A stretch of 64,000 nt of DNA from Endomychus coccineus (lineage: Eukaryota; Arthropoda; Insecta; Coleoptera; Endomychidae): the NCBI GenBank assembly GCA_958510875.1, contig OY294070.1, positions 9,424,001-9,488,000 on the forward strand, in the 5' to 3' direction. Made by a program: the position numbers and the translations under genes. The notes beneath the pieces are model-generated. The model did no database searches. It worked only from the letters and a program-made list of their open reading frames with translations, and was not told where the DNA came from. How positions within the stretch are numbered: position 1 is the stretch's first letter; each line of letters starts with the position of its first letter. Positions 10,620 to 24,200 of this stretch are shown one piece after another.

Positions 10620-13600
10620 GGTCGTTTTATTATATTTTAATCAAAAGCTTAGATCCAACATATTCTATGACATTCAAATTTAATTAAATAGTTCATCGCA
10701 GCGACATGTACCGGCAACACCAAATTTTAAGGAAACCTAAAAAGTAAATACAACATAAATATCTAGGTTATTTTAAAATTCTTATATTCTAAACGTACGT
10801 TATCCATTAAGGATATATAAGCTGGTGCTTGAGTAATAAGCGTTTTGTAGATCTGTCAAAACGTTATCCGCAAATAGTATTTGAACAGGCACTTTTTGAT
10901 TTATAAATTAGTAACTTGATAGCCGAAAGGCCATCAATACTATAACAGTATTTTTAGTGGATAAGGGTAATTATTTCGTATCTATAATGGTATATCTATC
11001 TGACAGTAGGAAGAAAGTCCCTCTATTAGTGAATTCCAAAAGCTAGGTCATCGCACACCGAAAAAAAACTTCTGCTTTGCAATTCGGATCATAATTTCCC
11101 CAAAGTTCTTAACGATAACCCGATCTATTCATTGGAAATAAATAAATTAAAAAAATTAATTTATTTTTATATAAATTATGTGAAATTTTTACATGCGTTT
11201 CGCGGTAAAAATAACTATGTAGCATCCTGTAATATGGTAAAATGGTACAAGGTAGATTTTAATAACAGTGGTCCTGAGTTTGCTGTAACTTCATGTACTA
11301 ATTTATCCTCAATTTTTTGCTGTAAAATTTCATACAAAATGTTCCCCGTGCATGAACAGCAACGTGCAACTAAAGCGATTGGATAAAACAGCACTTGTCA
11401 AAAAATTTAATATTACATACAATGATCGTTTTTGCGTGTTAATGAAAATTTCATTCTTTTGATTTTTTATTTGTGGCGTCTTGAAGCTGGTGACTTCCTC
11501 CTCTCTTGGTGCACCACGTCCCACTTTGTGGATTCTCCCACACCACCTAAACGTGTGACCCACTAACACGGTTTGAGAAACTTCGTGTATATTATGTAAC
11601 AGCCTGTATAGTATCAACCCGTGTGAATTTTATTCCATAAGCGTACTGATGTTCGATAAAAGTATTACCGTTGAATTATATTCGTTTTTATATTTTATTC
11701 AAATAATAATACGTGAAAATATGTAAACAATATTGTAAATTATTTATTTTCGTTTAGGATGTTTTCAAAAACAGCTGATAAATTTGGCACAACTTAATTT
11801 CTAAAATACGTTGTTCTACGATTTGTTTTCAAATGTCGCATTTAATATAACATAGATTTTATTGCGACGTTTCGATTTTATTTAGGAATATAATGTACAG
11901 ATTGTTTTAATTTATGGTTTTCTCACATTTCTAAACAAATCACTTAAATTTGTTGTGCCTTTCTCCTTTTACACGCACACCTGGAGTTCTAAAATGTGTT
12001 CGGTGAATTTCATTTCCTCGTGAGAAACTTTACTATTTTATATGTATAGATACACAAGTAGTAAAGCGAAGTATTTGGGTTCAGGAATATTGAATTACTC
12101 TATTATGGGGATATTCAGAGTATGTTTTTTATCACCTCTGTGACCTCGAGGAGGACATAATGAGATAACTCTATAACTTTAACCTTTACCTTCAAAGTAA
12201 TACTTCATTGCACAACCACATTAAAATAATAAATATCACCATAAAACAAACTTATTCACTTTATCATACTTCTAGTGTTGCATTTCTTAAAGATCCATCT
12301 GTAGCAACGTGATCCCTGTAGCACCTTTCAGCTATACCGCAGATTTGTTCAACGGCGAAGCACTCGAAGCCACTATCTTTCAGCTAAAATGAATCAGCTT
12401 CGCATGCTGGTTGTGACTTATTTAGTTTTACTACAGCACCACAAGATTTGAGGAGTATGATCAAACATCATTTATTTTTCAACAACGAAGAGCCCCCAAT
12501 GATTTTATAATATTTTTACGACACATTTTACTCAAGGTCCCTCTTCAGCCCTAATTTTTAAAACAGCGGTAACTCGAATTGCATGCTTACAAGAAAATTA
12601 TAGGAATAAAAAGTTTTTATTTTGAGGGCAAAAATCATATCTAGCTTCATAATATAATTTTTTCCCAATGTTGTCATAGTTTAGGGGTAGTAGAATTTTC
12701 TAATTTTAATGAGCACCCATATCAGATCAATAATTTTGATGACGAATTTTTAATCAGCAACCTCAAAAACTCCTCAGTTGTGGATTTTATCAAAAACATG
12801 TTGATTTGGCATTAAGCTAGATGCTCCGGGAATTTTCAAAGGTCCAGGATTCATCCTTCCCTTCGTATCCCCCTCAAAATTAACTTGACAGTTTCTCGGT
12901 TTTTGTAAAAAAATATTCATTTTTGTCGACAAATGATGTACGATTATTTTGAATTTTGATTTTGGCATATTCGCCTTTCACGTTGTTCCAACCTCCACAG
13001 TTTTCGCTCTATAAGGGGTGCATTTAACAAAAAATTATGAGGATGGAAAATTGTTTACACTGTTTTACTTTTCTCGGCTAAAAACAAATTCTTAAATCGG
13101 ATTTTGGAGTAGTGTACCTCCATTAGGGAGCGTTACTGAAGAAAATTGTATCATGCATGGTGACTTATGTTTCCATGTACCACTGACTCTTAAAGTTCAG
13201 CAGATTATAACTGAGACGCCTTAAGCATCTCTAGTAAATCAAACTTTTATGAAGTCCTCAAGTAATTCAATATATTTGATGCTCATGTATATTTCTATTA
13301 TTGTTAATGGTTTGAAATTATAGAAACACAATATCTAGATCGTTATTTCGCGAACAACTCCACAATCGGCACTTTGTTTTGTTTTGTACAAAGTCTACTA
13401 TGTAATATAACTAAAATAATAATTATATAAATATCGGTGTTATATGCCCTTATTATGCCACTGATGAACTTGTTGCGCATCATTTACACAGAGAGAATAT
13501 TAATAGTTACACAGAAGGAGTCTAATTCCTTGGTGTTTTCACCAGAAACAAGAAACTGTAGTGGATAAATTTCGCGAACAAAATCATCCGTGGTATTTCC

Positions 13601-15182
13601 TCTGTACATAATCTAACTTTGAACAGCTTTATATAACATTGTGAACATAACAATTATTACAATTATGTCGTGAACCACAAACAAAATTGATCAATTCGTA
13701 GAATAGACAAATCACAGAAGAAATTAACAGTTGTAAGTTCTCTATGACTGAGGCATGAAATTCGAGAGCGAGTAGTTAGTCCAGTTGATGAATTTGTTTG
13801 TGGTTTACAATGAATCACTTTCTGCTAACTTGTAAAAATGAATGCCAGTGTTATTGCAAGTATAGATGTGTCTACTAGGCGAGAACTGTGAGGTTGTGAT
13901 GGTCACATATCAGAAGTATGACCTTTGTTTGGTTTCAGCAGCTTGTTATATTACATGTACCATAAACTGTACCAAATAACAAATGATAATAATAATAATA
14001 AATCATTTACAACGTTGTAGTTTTCATTTTATATTTAGTGTTAAAAAGCCTTATAGGATCTTATTTGACCAGGGTTAGGACACCTGCAATACTACCGCAA
14101 TACCGACAATATTATTCTTTAAAACATATTAAATAAGGATTTTCTGCTTAAACTACTGTGACTTGCCTTGTCACTTTTTGGTGATTGTTGCTCACGACGG
14201 CTTCAACACTCCTTCAAGTCTATCAGATCTGAATCCAATGGACTTTATGTTGATTCACACCCTCTGACACAATATACGTGTTTCCCATTAAATAATTATT
14301 ATAAAATTAACCAAGTTTAACGTCACATCATTTTTATCGCAAAAATACTTTAGACGTCGGGTATTGGCTGAGAGAAGGATGGGAAAAAATTTAAAACTGC
14401 TCCCTTGTTTAAATCGTTCTCATTGTAATAATGCGTCAGGACAAGTGAGTGGACAGGACCAATAATACAAAATACACATTGTAAAATCTATATTTTTTAA
14501 AATTAATCAAACATACAATCATGCTACTCTTAAAACCTAACCCTGCTTCCTCTCGTCCTGGAAGCAAGGACGCTTACAAACGAAACAAATTGCAATATAT
14601 TTATATAAAAAAACTAACAAAACAATGAAAGAATGGAAGTGTCACATTTGGCTAGGCCAAAATATACAAGTGAATATCCTTTCGAAAAAGTTATAAATTG
14701 AAGCGTTAACCTGAACAGAAATAATGTCATGAATAGTAACAGAAAAATTTATTTTCAGGTATAGGTAAGATGATTTCTGATCCACACTGGATTTATATTA
14801 TACACACTGCGATATCATCTTCAGCAGGGAGAATACCATTAAATAATAATTACATAGATATAGTCCTCAGTCTGAATTAAGTATCATTTATTTATATCTT
14901 ACTGAACTATCATACTCTTAACTTAACAGCTTAAGATGCTCGACGTCTCTCCACCAAAAATATACACAATGAGAAATTATTTGTAATACATCAAACAGAT
15001 AATATGATAATTCGTACAGCTTCTAGAGTTTAGCCAGGATTGTCTCAAGCTTGAGTCTACCAGCTGAAGATGACCGAACTCCGTCGATTTCGATCGCCGT
15101 GTGTATAAGTAACTTAGAATCCATTCAAACCACTGCATCCAGTTATGTCAATAACAAAATAATACTTCGGCAGTTTTCTACA
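10620..15182. other. No gene seen downstream of FAR
   Basis: About 4.5 kb of AT-rich DNA. A short (AAT)n run lies at about 13984-14004. No open frame has recognisable motifs; the FAR 3'UTR occupies the right end. Confidence 0.4.
14887..14892 (-). terminator. Candidate polyadenylation signal of FAR
   Basis: AATAAA on the minus strand about 290 bp past the FAR stop codon, the nearest canonical signal I noticed. Inference only. Confidence 0.4.
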
Positions 15183-15276
15183 TTATCCAAGTATGGGACG
15201 CAACAAATTCATATAAAGGAAGAAGAAGAATCCCAAAACTATCAACATCTTGCAAAATTTATCCACGAACCACATT
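15183..15276 (-). CDS. FAR last coding exon (hydrophobic C-terminus)
   Basis: Residues 472-502 and the stop. The first base completes the split Val codon, giving RRHMKV joined to MWFVDKFC, which matches the family pattern of an RRH-x3-Mxx-D join. The rest (LIVLGFFFFLYMNLL) is a C-terminal membrane segment. Acceptor TTTTTTCCAG. A candidate AATAAA on the minus strand lies at 14887-14892. Confidence 0.85.
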
Positions 15277-18200
15277 CTGGAAAAAATTGATGATATTAGT
15301 GATTGAATTAAGTTGTCTTTTACCTTTCGTTGATGCGTTGATATATCGATGCATGGTGAATTACAAATACAACTCGTGTTAGAAGTACTGATCAACCATC
15401 TCCGGCAGTGATATAATTAGATGTTCCATTTGTTCCATGTTTCCATTTGCTCGAAATTAACATCTGCCTCGATCCAGACAACTGTCTGGGACTAATAAAC
15501 TGTTGTCACTGTTCAATCTGGAGAATCAAAACGTTGTCTATTGACTTCTAACAAGAGATGTGTTTGTAATTCAATATGCATTGTGCCGTCAGCTGGCGGT
15601 AGTATTTCCAACTGTTTTCGTCGATTCTATGAATCGCGACAACTGTTATAACGTGACCTTGCGACTTTTCGGTAAAGTGCTGATTTCAAATCCTCGGGCG
15701 CCAGATTTTCTAAAGGTCAACTCCTTTTGAGGACTTCTGCTAGGGTCCTCTCCACAAGGCTTGTCACTATGCTATCTAAAGATAGCCTTGTCCTTAGGGT
15801 AGCTACAGTGAAGTATAACCAGAGTCCAATGGGCAGAAAACAGTATCGAAATTGTAGGCTTTAATTACAATTGATACCTGGTTAAAACTTAGCTCGTTAA
15901 AGATGGAGCAGAAATAATTTAATAAAACAGGGAATTCCAAATATTAAAATATATAATGATTTTAACAAGTACACTTTCAGAATAATCAATTTAAATGCAA
16001 TTGAACGGTATTATTTCACAAAATTACACCCAGACCGAAGATGTAATGAAGCTCAAACGGTAAATGAAAACTCTTTCAAGATATCTACTCTACGATAAGT
16101 TCGGTAACTAAATTCAATTCAGCGGTACGGGATCGGTTGATAAATGATTCAGAATAATCAATTTGCGGAAAAGTACGAATCAAACAGGTCCTAGCTTAAT
16201 GAACTGTATTCGGTAAATTTTAGATAGCAGCACTAATAAATGAAATGTTCAAATCACACTACGATATATTCGGTTATTAATTCGGTTGGTTCGGAAAATA
16301 TTTTTTGCACTAGTTTTCCGATTGTACGATATCAGATTTTACTATTTTTCGGTTAATTACTCTAATTGAGTTTATTCTGTCACCTCACCCACCCTTGTAC
16401 TAACTTTCACGGAGCGCCCGGTAATTGTATGGCAGTGTAGATTTCATATACTTTACAGATTCAGAATCTAGACAATTAGGGCTTATACTTCCGGTACAGG
16501 CACAGTGTGCTGTTGGCGGTTTGGTCGTCTATGATATACTTATACTTCCGGTACAAGCACGGCGTGCACAAAAAGACGCCCCTGTCGTTCAACATACACA
16601 CTCTGTACACACTATACAATTACTTGAATATTGGAATTCACGCGCGAATTCAAATCGTGCGCGATTCGCCCTATGACGGGATAAACTCAAATTCACCAAT
16701 TCAAATTACTGAATACTACGGAACTCAGGTATCGTACAAACGTTTACCGATTACAATAATAATTATAAATTACGGAAATAAATATATCGTAATGCCCAAA
16801 ATATAACTATTTGCTATCAATTACCTTTTGTAAAATTCACAAACACAAACGGAACACTATTGTTACTTCACAGCTTTTTAAATCTGACTCAAACTCGGAT
16901 AAATTCAAAAAACACAAGAGATACTGTACGGCTTGAAAATTGAAATCACAAAAGAGCGCGATCTGTTGTCTGTCGCGGCTTTTATATGTTTCCCGAGGTT
17001 CTGGACAGGTCTGCTCCACCAATGGGTTGTTCGCCTTTTTTATACATAAGGCTGTTCAAAGTTTGGTGTCTTAACTGGCCAGACCCCTGTTTTTGCAACA
17101 TATTTTAACGGAATGAAATGCAATTTTGAACGGGCATGAATTTGATTCATATATTTGAATAATTATACTTATTCGAAATTACGGAGAGTTGTAAAAGTGA
17201 CAATCACGGAATACACATTCGGAATTCATTCATATCTATTGAAATAATGAAATGTCCAAACTGAAATTACATGTAACATCCGTATTTATTGCCTGATCTA
17301 AATTAAAATGATATTTCAGAATTTAAGCTTCGTTACACTGTATTATCAATTAGTAGCATTATGAATATTCAGTTGGTCTGCATTCCGGCAGATCGTGTTG
17401 GAACATCTAGGTTCGACAAATAGTTTCGTTCGATGTGCTTTATCCATATATGAAGCTATATTGAAGAAAAACTGACTATATTCAAGAACAACCTAAGGAA
17501 ATGAATCTAGTGAATAATGGGACGTATTGATACTGCAGACAAGCGGAGGAAGTTTCGTATATTTGCTCAAACTGCGGAGCTCCTGCAGAAGCAAATACAA
17601 CACGACCATAGAGGAAATTACACAATTGGCATCGGAAAAAATTCTAATATTACTTGAAGATGTGAAATGCAACAGAAGCAAGAAACTAGTAAAAATGATC
17701 TAACAATTTAAAGGAAAGGTCTCTATACTTACACCTTCATATGCCTTCTCGCTCCAGGAAGTTCTTCGTCTGTTTCTTTGAGGATATATAATCGAGCAGC
17801 GTGAACACAATTGGTGAAATAGTCTTCGTAATTAATTCCATCACCGTCTAATTTATATATATCCTTTTCCAAAGGATTCAACAGACTCCTAGCTTTCATC
17901 GAGTCTTCGTTATGGAAATCCCATTGATTGTTCGCGTAATATTCAAACACCTCGAATCCTTTGGAGATACGTTTCTGAACCCTCAGTAATCTACAAATTG
18001 AATTACTATCAAAATAAAACAAATGACGGTGAATGGAGTGAAACTAAGTCAGTCCCTGCAAATACATCAGGAAAAGCATGTTATTTAAGCAAATATAACG
18101 CAAAATTGAAACAACCATCATTCCCGTATTTGACTCCATATTTTGAGATTTGTTCTCATTAGCCTGATGATGAGGAAGTTTATTATAAATATTATATTAT

Positions 18201-21200
18201 ATAAACTCGTTTCTGATAGTTATCAATCAATTATCAACATGTGAATGGTCATATTTTGAAAATACTTACACTGGTTTATATCCAAGCAAAATCAATAAAG
18301 CATCTATAACAAGTGCTGGTATGAGATGGAAAAAGAAATAGGCTATATTATGCATAGTCTTGGAACTCTTCATGGATCCTCCAGGATACCATACAACACC
18401 ATTCAATGGCATTCGTTTGTTTATTATACTCCTCCCAATTTCAATTATTTCCTGCCATGACACCTTATATTCAGCTGAACTAGTCAGGTTATAGATTCTC
18501 CTTTCCCTGAAATAATAACAATTTATGAATTTTTTCGACACTTATCATGTATCGAAGCAAGCTTAGCTGCAATGGCTGTCAAGCAGCGGGAGTATCCAAA
18601 TACCCCCTGAGAAAGAAGCAGGGGATACTGTACAAGGATCTTTGGATTAGTGCACTAAGCTTTCTCTCAACCAATACCAGACAGAATAGCTCACAAATAG
18701 AAAATCGGACAGCCAAAAACAAATGATCGTCGACAGTCCCCCCAAATATTGCCTACAAACATGCTGAATCTCAAAATTTCCACTTTCTACCGTTTTTGAG
18801 GAAAACACGGTGACAACAACGGAAAATCGTCGATCTGATGCTTTTCAACATTGACCATTTGAACATTGCAATAAGAAAATAGAATATTATGCGTTTCTCT
18901 AATTCGGGATTTATGGGAAATAAATCCTTTATTGGTATATTACAGCAGGATGTAGGATAGGAGAAAATTAGGAAGTAAAGGATGATACCAGCAGAAAAAA
19001 AACAAGAGGGAAAGGACACAATGCATGCTTATAAAGTAATGCTGACGCAGTTTTAGTTAATAAAGGATGTCGCAGAATCTAGCATACAAGAAAAAGGTTA
19101 GGTTAGGTGAAATTCTCCGAGATTCAACTTACCTAGTGAACACATAGTCAAAACAACTACATATCATACAGTTGACGGCAATATCAACTGGTAAATAGTC
19201 AGCATAACCATCACCTTTACAATACATTGTACGTATTACTCCTTTTCCAGCACCAATGAGGAGGCCCGTTGGCCCATTAATATTGTCAGTCCATCCGGGT
19301 AGTGGCTCTTTCCAAATCGGTATAACTAGAATCAGATTTTTTATTTATTTAATTATTTATTTATATCCCAAAATAATGAATACATATTTACTCAACAGTG
19401 AAAAGAATAGACTCCCATAATCAATAGCAAGTTGATAATTATTATGTTACATGTAAGCTTGTAAATATTATTTGTAAAGCTAGTTTACTTTTTTAGGAAT
19501 TTATTGTAGTATTTAATCAATTGAATAGTATCATTTACTCGATTGTAGATACGAACATGTGTATCTAAGAAAGAAACCAAGACTTAATGTGGTTCTTCAT
19601 TTATCAACAGGATGTACCAAACTTCTCCAGCGGCTTATATAACCAAAAATAGGAAAAAAGTTAGAGTGAACATGGATCGAAAAATGGCTAATGAAGAAGC
19701 TAGGGCCTTCTCAAAGTGGTCTCCTGAAGATGGTATTTTCTGAATATTTCCGAAACAACGTGTTATAAGATTATGCAATTTTGTACATAAACTGAAGTTT
19801 CTATGCCCAATGAATGCAGTGGATGCAAAATAATTCCAAAATTTCATTCAGTAGTATATGAAAAAGGTTGCGGGTACGTTAAATTCTACTCTAACTTTTT
19901 TGTACGCATATTTTTCGACGATCTGAATGAAGTCAAGTTTTATCAAGGCATTGCATTAGTCCAGGCTATGAACCGGAAAATTTAAATAAAAACATGTTAG
20001 TTTGAATCAAAACATTTTTTTGCATTAGCTTCAGGAGGTTCTCAGGATCATTCATACACCTTGAAACCTCTTGGGAATCCCAACCACACCCATTGGGGGC
20101 GGAAATGGCCCGAAATCTCCAAGTCTTGAATTGTATTTTCTACAAAAAAAGGTATTTTGGCATTTCGAGTACACCCATTAAGTTTTTTGGGTCGCTGAAC
20201 ACTAATCCGTAGCCAGATTTACTTGCAATCCATCGTAGGGGTGGACAAATCGACAAAATTGACCAATATCGCACCCCTATATGCTATTTTGCAATTTACG
20301 TGCATTTCGCAAGCACCAAGGTTTTTTTTTGGGTCGTTGAATACGATTCCGAAGCCAGATTTACTCCGAAGTAATTTTAAAATGCAAAAATAATAAAAAT
20401 TCAGAAGGGTGTCAGATTAGCCATTTTTGTAAATTTCCCACCCCTACGATAATATTCGAGTAAATCTGGCTTCGGAAACGTATTCAGCGACCCAAAAAAC
20501 CTACTTGGTGCATTCGAAATGCCTAAAACACGTAAATTGCAAAATAACATATTAGGGGTGCAAAATTGACCAATCTTGTCGATTTTACCATCCCTACGAT
20601 GGATTGCAAGTAAATCTGGCTACGGATTCGTGTTCCGCGACCAAAAAAAAAACCCTAGGTGCACTCGAATTGCCAAAATCTCTTTTTTTTGTAGAAAATA
20701 CAATTCAAGACTTGGAGATTTCGGGCCATTTTCGCCCCCAATGGGTGGGGTTGAGGTTCCCAACAGGTTTCAAGGTGTATGAATGATCCTGAGAACCTCC
20801 TGAAGCTAAAGCAAAAAAATGTTTGATTCGAACTTACATGTTTTTTTTTATTATAGCTAAAATCCCGGTTCACAGCCTGGACTACATATTCTTTAAAGTA
20901 ACTTTAAAGAAACTAAATCGTATATAACTGTTGCCGAGTTTAATTTCAATTCCAGTAATCTCAAATAATATCGAGTAGATCATAAAATCAATGTAATAAT
21001 AGTTTATGTTTCCCCAGTCATTGAATGAATTGAAAACTATTAAAAACGAATAGTTGGATAGTAGGTAGATAATACTAGCGTATAAATAGCACGTAGGTAT
21101 AATGATGATTGAAAATCCGTTTTATTTGATTACATGCAGGAGTTTATCTAAGAAAACAGAACATTCAATTTGGAGGACTGGTTTTACTAAACGAATACAG

Positions 21201-24200
21201 CTCTTGAGTATGAACGAGCACAGCGAGCGAGTTTATGTAAAACTACTTTTCTTACGAAAAAAAAGGTTTGTTTATACTATTGTTTCGCATTTTGTGTTAA
21301 TAATTATGAATAAATAATCTTAGATGTAAAAGCGTTTCAAAGTAAGGAATTAAAAAAATTTCATAGTGGTACCTGTGTATGATTTCCGTAACCTAGTAAC
21401 TTTTTTATAAACTTTGACTACACGAAAGGGAAACCTATAACGTTCGGAAAACATCGTGTGAGCCTGCAGGGGAATGTATGGAGAGTAAATGGGCATTCGT
21501 ATTTTTCTTAAAGGTTTGGAGGTTATAGGCATAGGAAAAAACCTTACTAGGTAAAGACTTTTCGAGGATGGGTTTCCAAATGTTGGGAAAATAATATCCT
21601 GAGTCACGGTTCAGATCATTTGGATGTTTTAACATTTCTATCGCTTCAAGGATTTTTCGCTGATAGAAGTTTGGCGCTCGGGCTAGGATTTTAGCATTTT
21701 CGAAAAGGATTCTATGATTAGTGTCAAACTTCTGTTCCGCAATTGCAGCTCTACTGGTGTCACGTATCCTTGTACAGCACTCATGTTCTTTCACACGAGT
21801 AGCTACTGTACGACCTGTTTCACCAATGTAGACTCTACCGCAAGAACAAGGAATGGTATAAACACCTTCTAAGTGAAGAGGAGGAAAGGGATCTTTGATA
21901 GGCTTGTAAAACTGAAAGGATTTAAGGATTTTGGAAATTCGATTTTTTCAATATATTGAAGATAGGCACTGGTTAAAGCAGGCGGGGAGGTTTGTGGTTC
22001 AGGTTGATTCGAAATTTCAGGCGAAGTATTCCTTTATGGCTTCTAGAATGTTGTAATGGACGAAATTATTTGATAATAAAACAGATGAAAGATGTTTCAA
22101 TTCTGATTTTCAGGATTGGGGTTGAGATAAGTTGAGAGCTCTGGGAACAAAGGAGTTTTGGACAGATTGCTTTTGGGCAGGGTGGTGGTGGGAAAGGCCA
22201 TTGAGGTATCTAACGTTGTGAGTTTTCGATAAACAGAATGTCCTACAGTACCGTCAGTCTGTCGACTAACCAATAAATCTAGAAACAAGAGTGAACCTTT
22301 CGATTCAACATCCATGGTGAAAAGGATATTGGGATGTAATGAATTTAAATGATTGAGGAAGTGAAGAAAATTTTCTTGACCATGTTGCCAAATAACAAAA
22401 TGGTCGTCGACATATCTAAACTAACATTTCGGCTTGAAAACAGATGAGTCGATAGCATCTTGCTCAAAAGTTTCCATGGAGGTATTAAGCTATAACCGAA
22501 GAAAGTGAGGAACCCATGGCAGCTCCCGAAGACTGCTCGTAAAACTTGCCATGGTACAGAGAATATGTGAAAGATAGACAAAAATCAATCAACGGTAGCT
22601 AGTCCATTGGAATGTTTTTGGCAGGTAACAGTTGAGAAATTATGGAAAGGGTGTCTGTAATGGAAACATTGGTGAAGAGTGATTCGACGTCAAAGCTAAC
22701 GAACAAATCTCCTGGGTCAACTTTTAGCTTTTGGATTTTGTCAAAGAAATGAAAGGAATTTTGGATAAGACTGTTGAAATTACCTAGAAGAGGTTTGAAA
22801 ATAGATGACAGATATCGAGAGAGTTTAAAAGTAGGGGATCCGATAGTGCTAACAATTGGTCTCAGGGGAACTGAGGGCTTATGAATTTTAAACAGAATAT
22901 TATAATCGGGGGCTTCTTGAACAATGGGAATAAGAAATATCTTATCTGGATCAGAAGAGGAAGAATGACGGATAATTTGTGAAATTGACCGTTCTATAGA
23001 GAGAGTGGGAACTATTGGTAAATAAATGATGACAAGCTTCCGGAAAATTTAATTCATAGAGAAATTGGTAATGAGTAGCTCAACTCTTCAAAAAATAATT
23101 GATCAATTACGATCCTTAATTGATGTGTGATTTAATTGGAAAATTATTTATAAATGCTTCAATATGCGGATATTGGAAATGAAAACCGGGAAGGTTAAGC
23201 ACTTTTCATATAAGGAAGTAAGTTCATGAGTCAATATTATTGCTACCGTTTAATATAAACTTGTATAGATAATTACTCTTTCCGGACAATTAGACCTATC
23301 AGTCATCATCTAATAGTGAGAATAATAATTATGTATGTCTAGACGACTTGGCCGCAAGCATTAATAGTACCTGACAATGAATATACGAATGGAATGTACT
23401 GTGTCTATTGTGGGTCATTAACACATAAAACGGAACAACTATAATCAACATTGGTTATATAACGTAACTTACCTATAGAGGGTCTAAGAATAACTACAGG
23501 CAGATTATCCATTTCATCGTTTACAAGCGACTCGCCTAGGGCTTTAGTGAAGGCATATGTATTTGGTATATTCCCAAGTATCCTATAATATTAACGTAAT
23601 TAATCAACTACAATAATAACAAAGTAAAACAATTAAGTCGTTGATTTGTTTGTTACGTTCCGATATTACATTGTTAAACAAATGAAAACCGATTGCAATC
23701 TAGATCTCAAACAACTCTTTTTCGAAATAGTACAATTGTATTATAATCAAATAAAATTTCAATTACTTTAAGTGCCATTATCAAATGCATACAAAATGAT
23801 TTAAGACTGCTTTGAAAGACAAAGGAAAAGATCACTTTGAAATAGGTCTAACTGGCCTTCCAAAATATTGCTATGGGAGTTTGACATATTTATAAATCTC
23901 TATTGATTCTAATCTATTTGAGTATAACCTTTCGTTTGATTATGTAAAATCCTTAGGCTATCTAAATTAGGAAAGATATGAACGAAAAATTCTTGGTATC
24001 AAAGCTTAAAATTACGACAAGTTCTTCCTATATAAAATATAGGTATGGGCAACTTATAAGCTAATTTAAACATAGATTTACGATGCCACGGAGTTAAAAT
24101 GTTCTGATTGTTGCCAAAAATGGTATCAATAATATCGCTGATAGTAGTGATTTTTTTTTCTATACTTTGAGGAGCTGCAGGAATGTAAAATAGCTCTTGG

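Noticed and set aside
15183..15395. Standalone 70-aa membrane protein
   Set aside because: Only the part after 15276 is coding; it is the last exon of FAR, in phase with exon 7.
16425..16806. Two open frames of 83 and 99 codons
   Set aside because: They lie inside the minus-strand LTR and have no motif.
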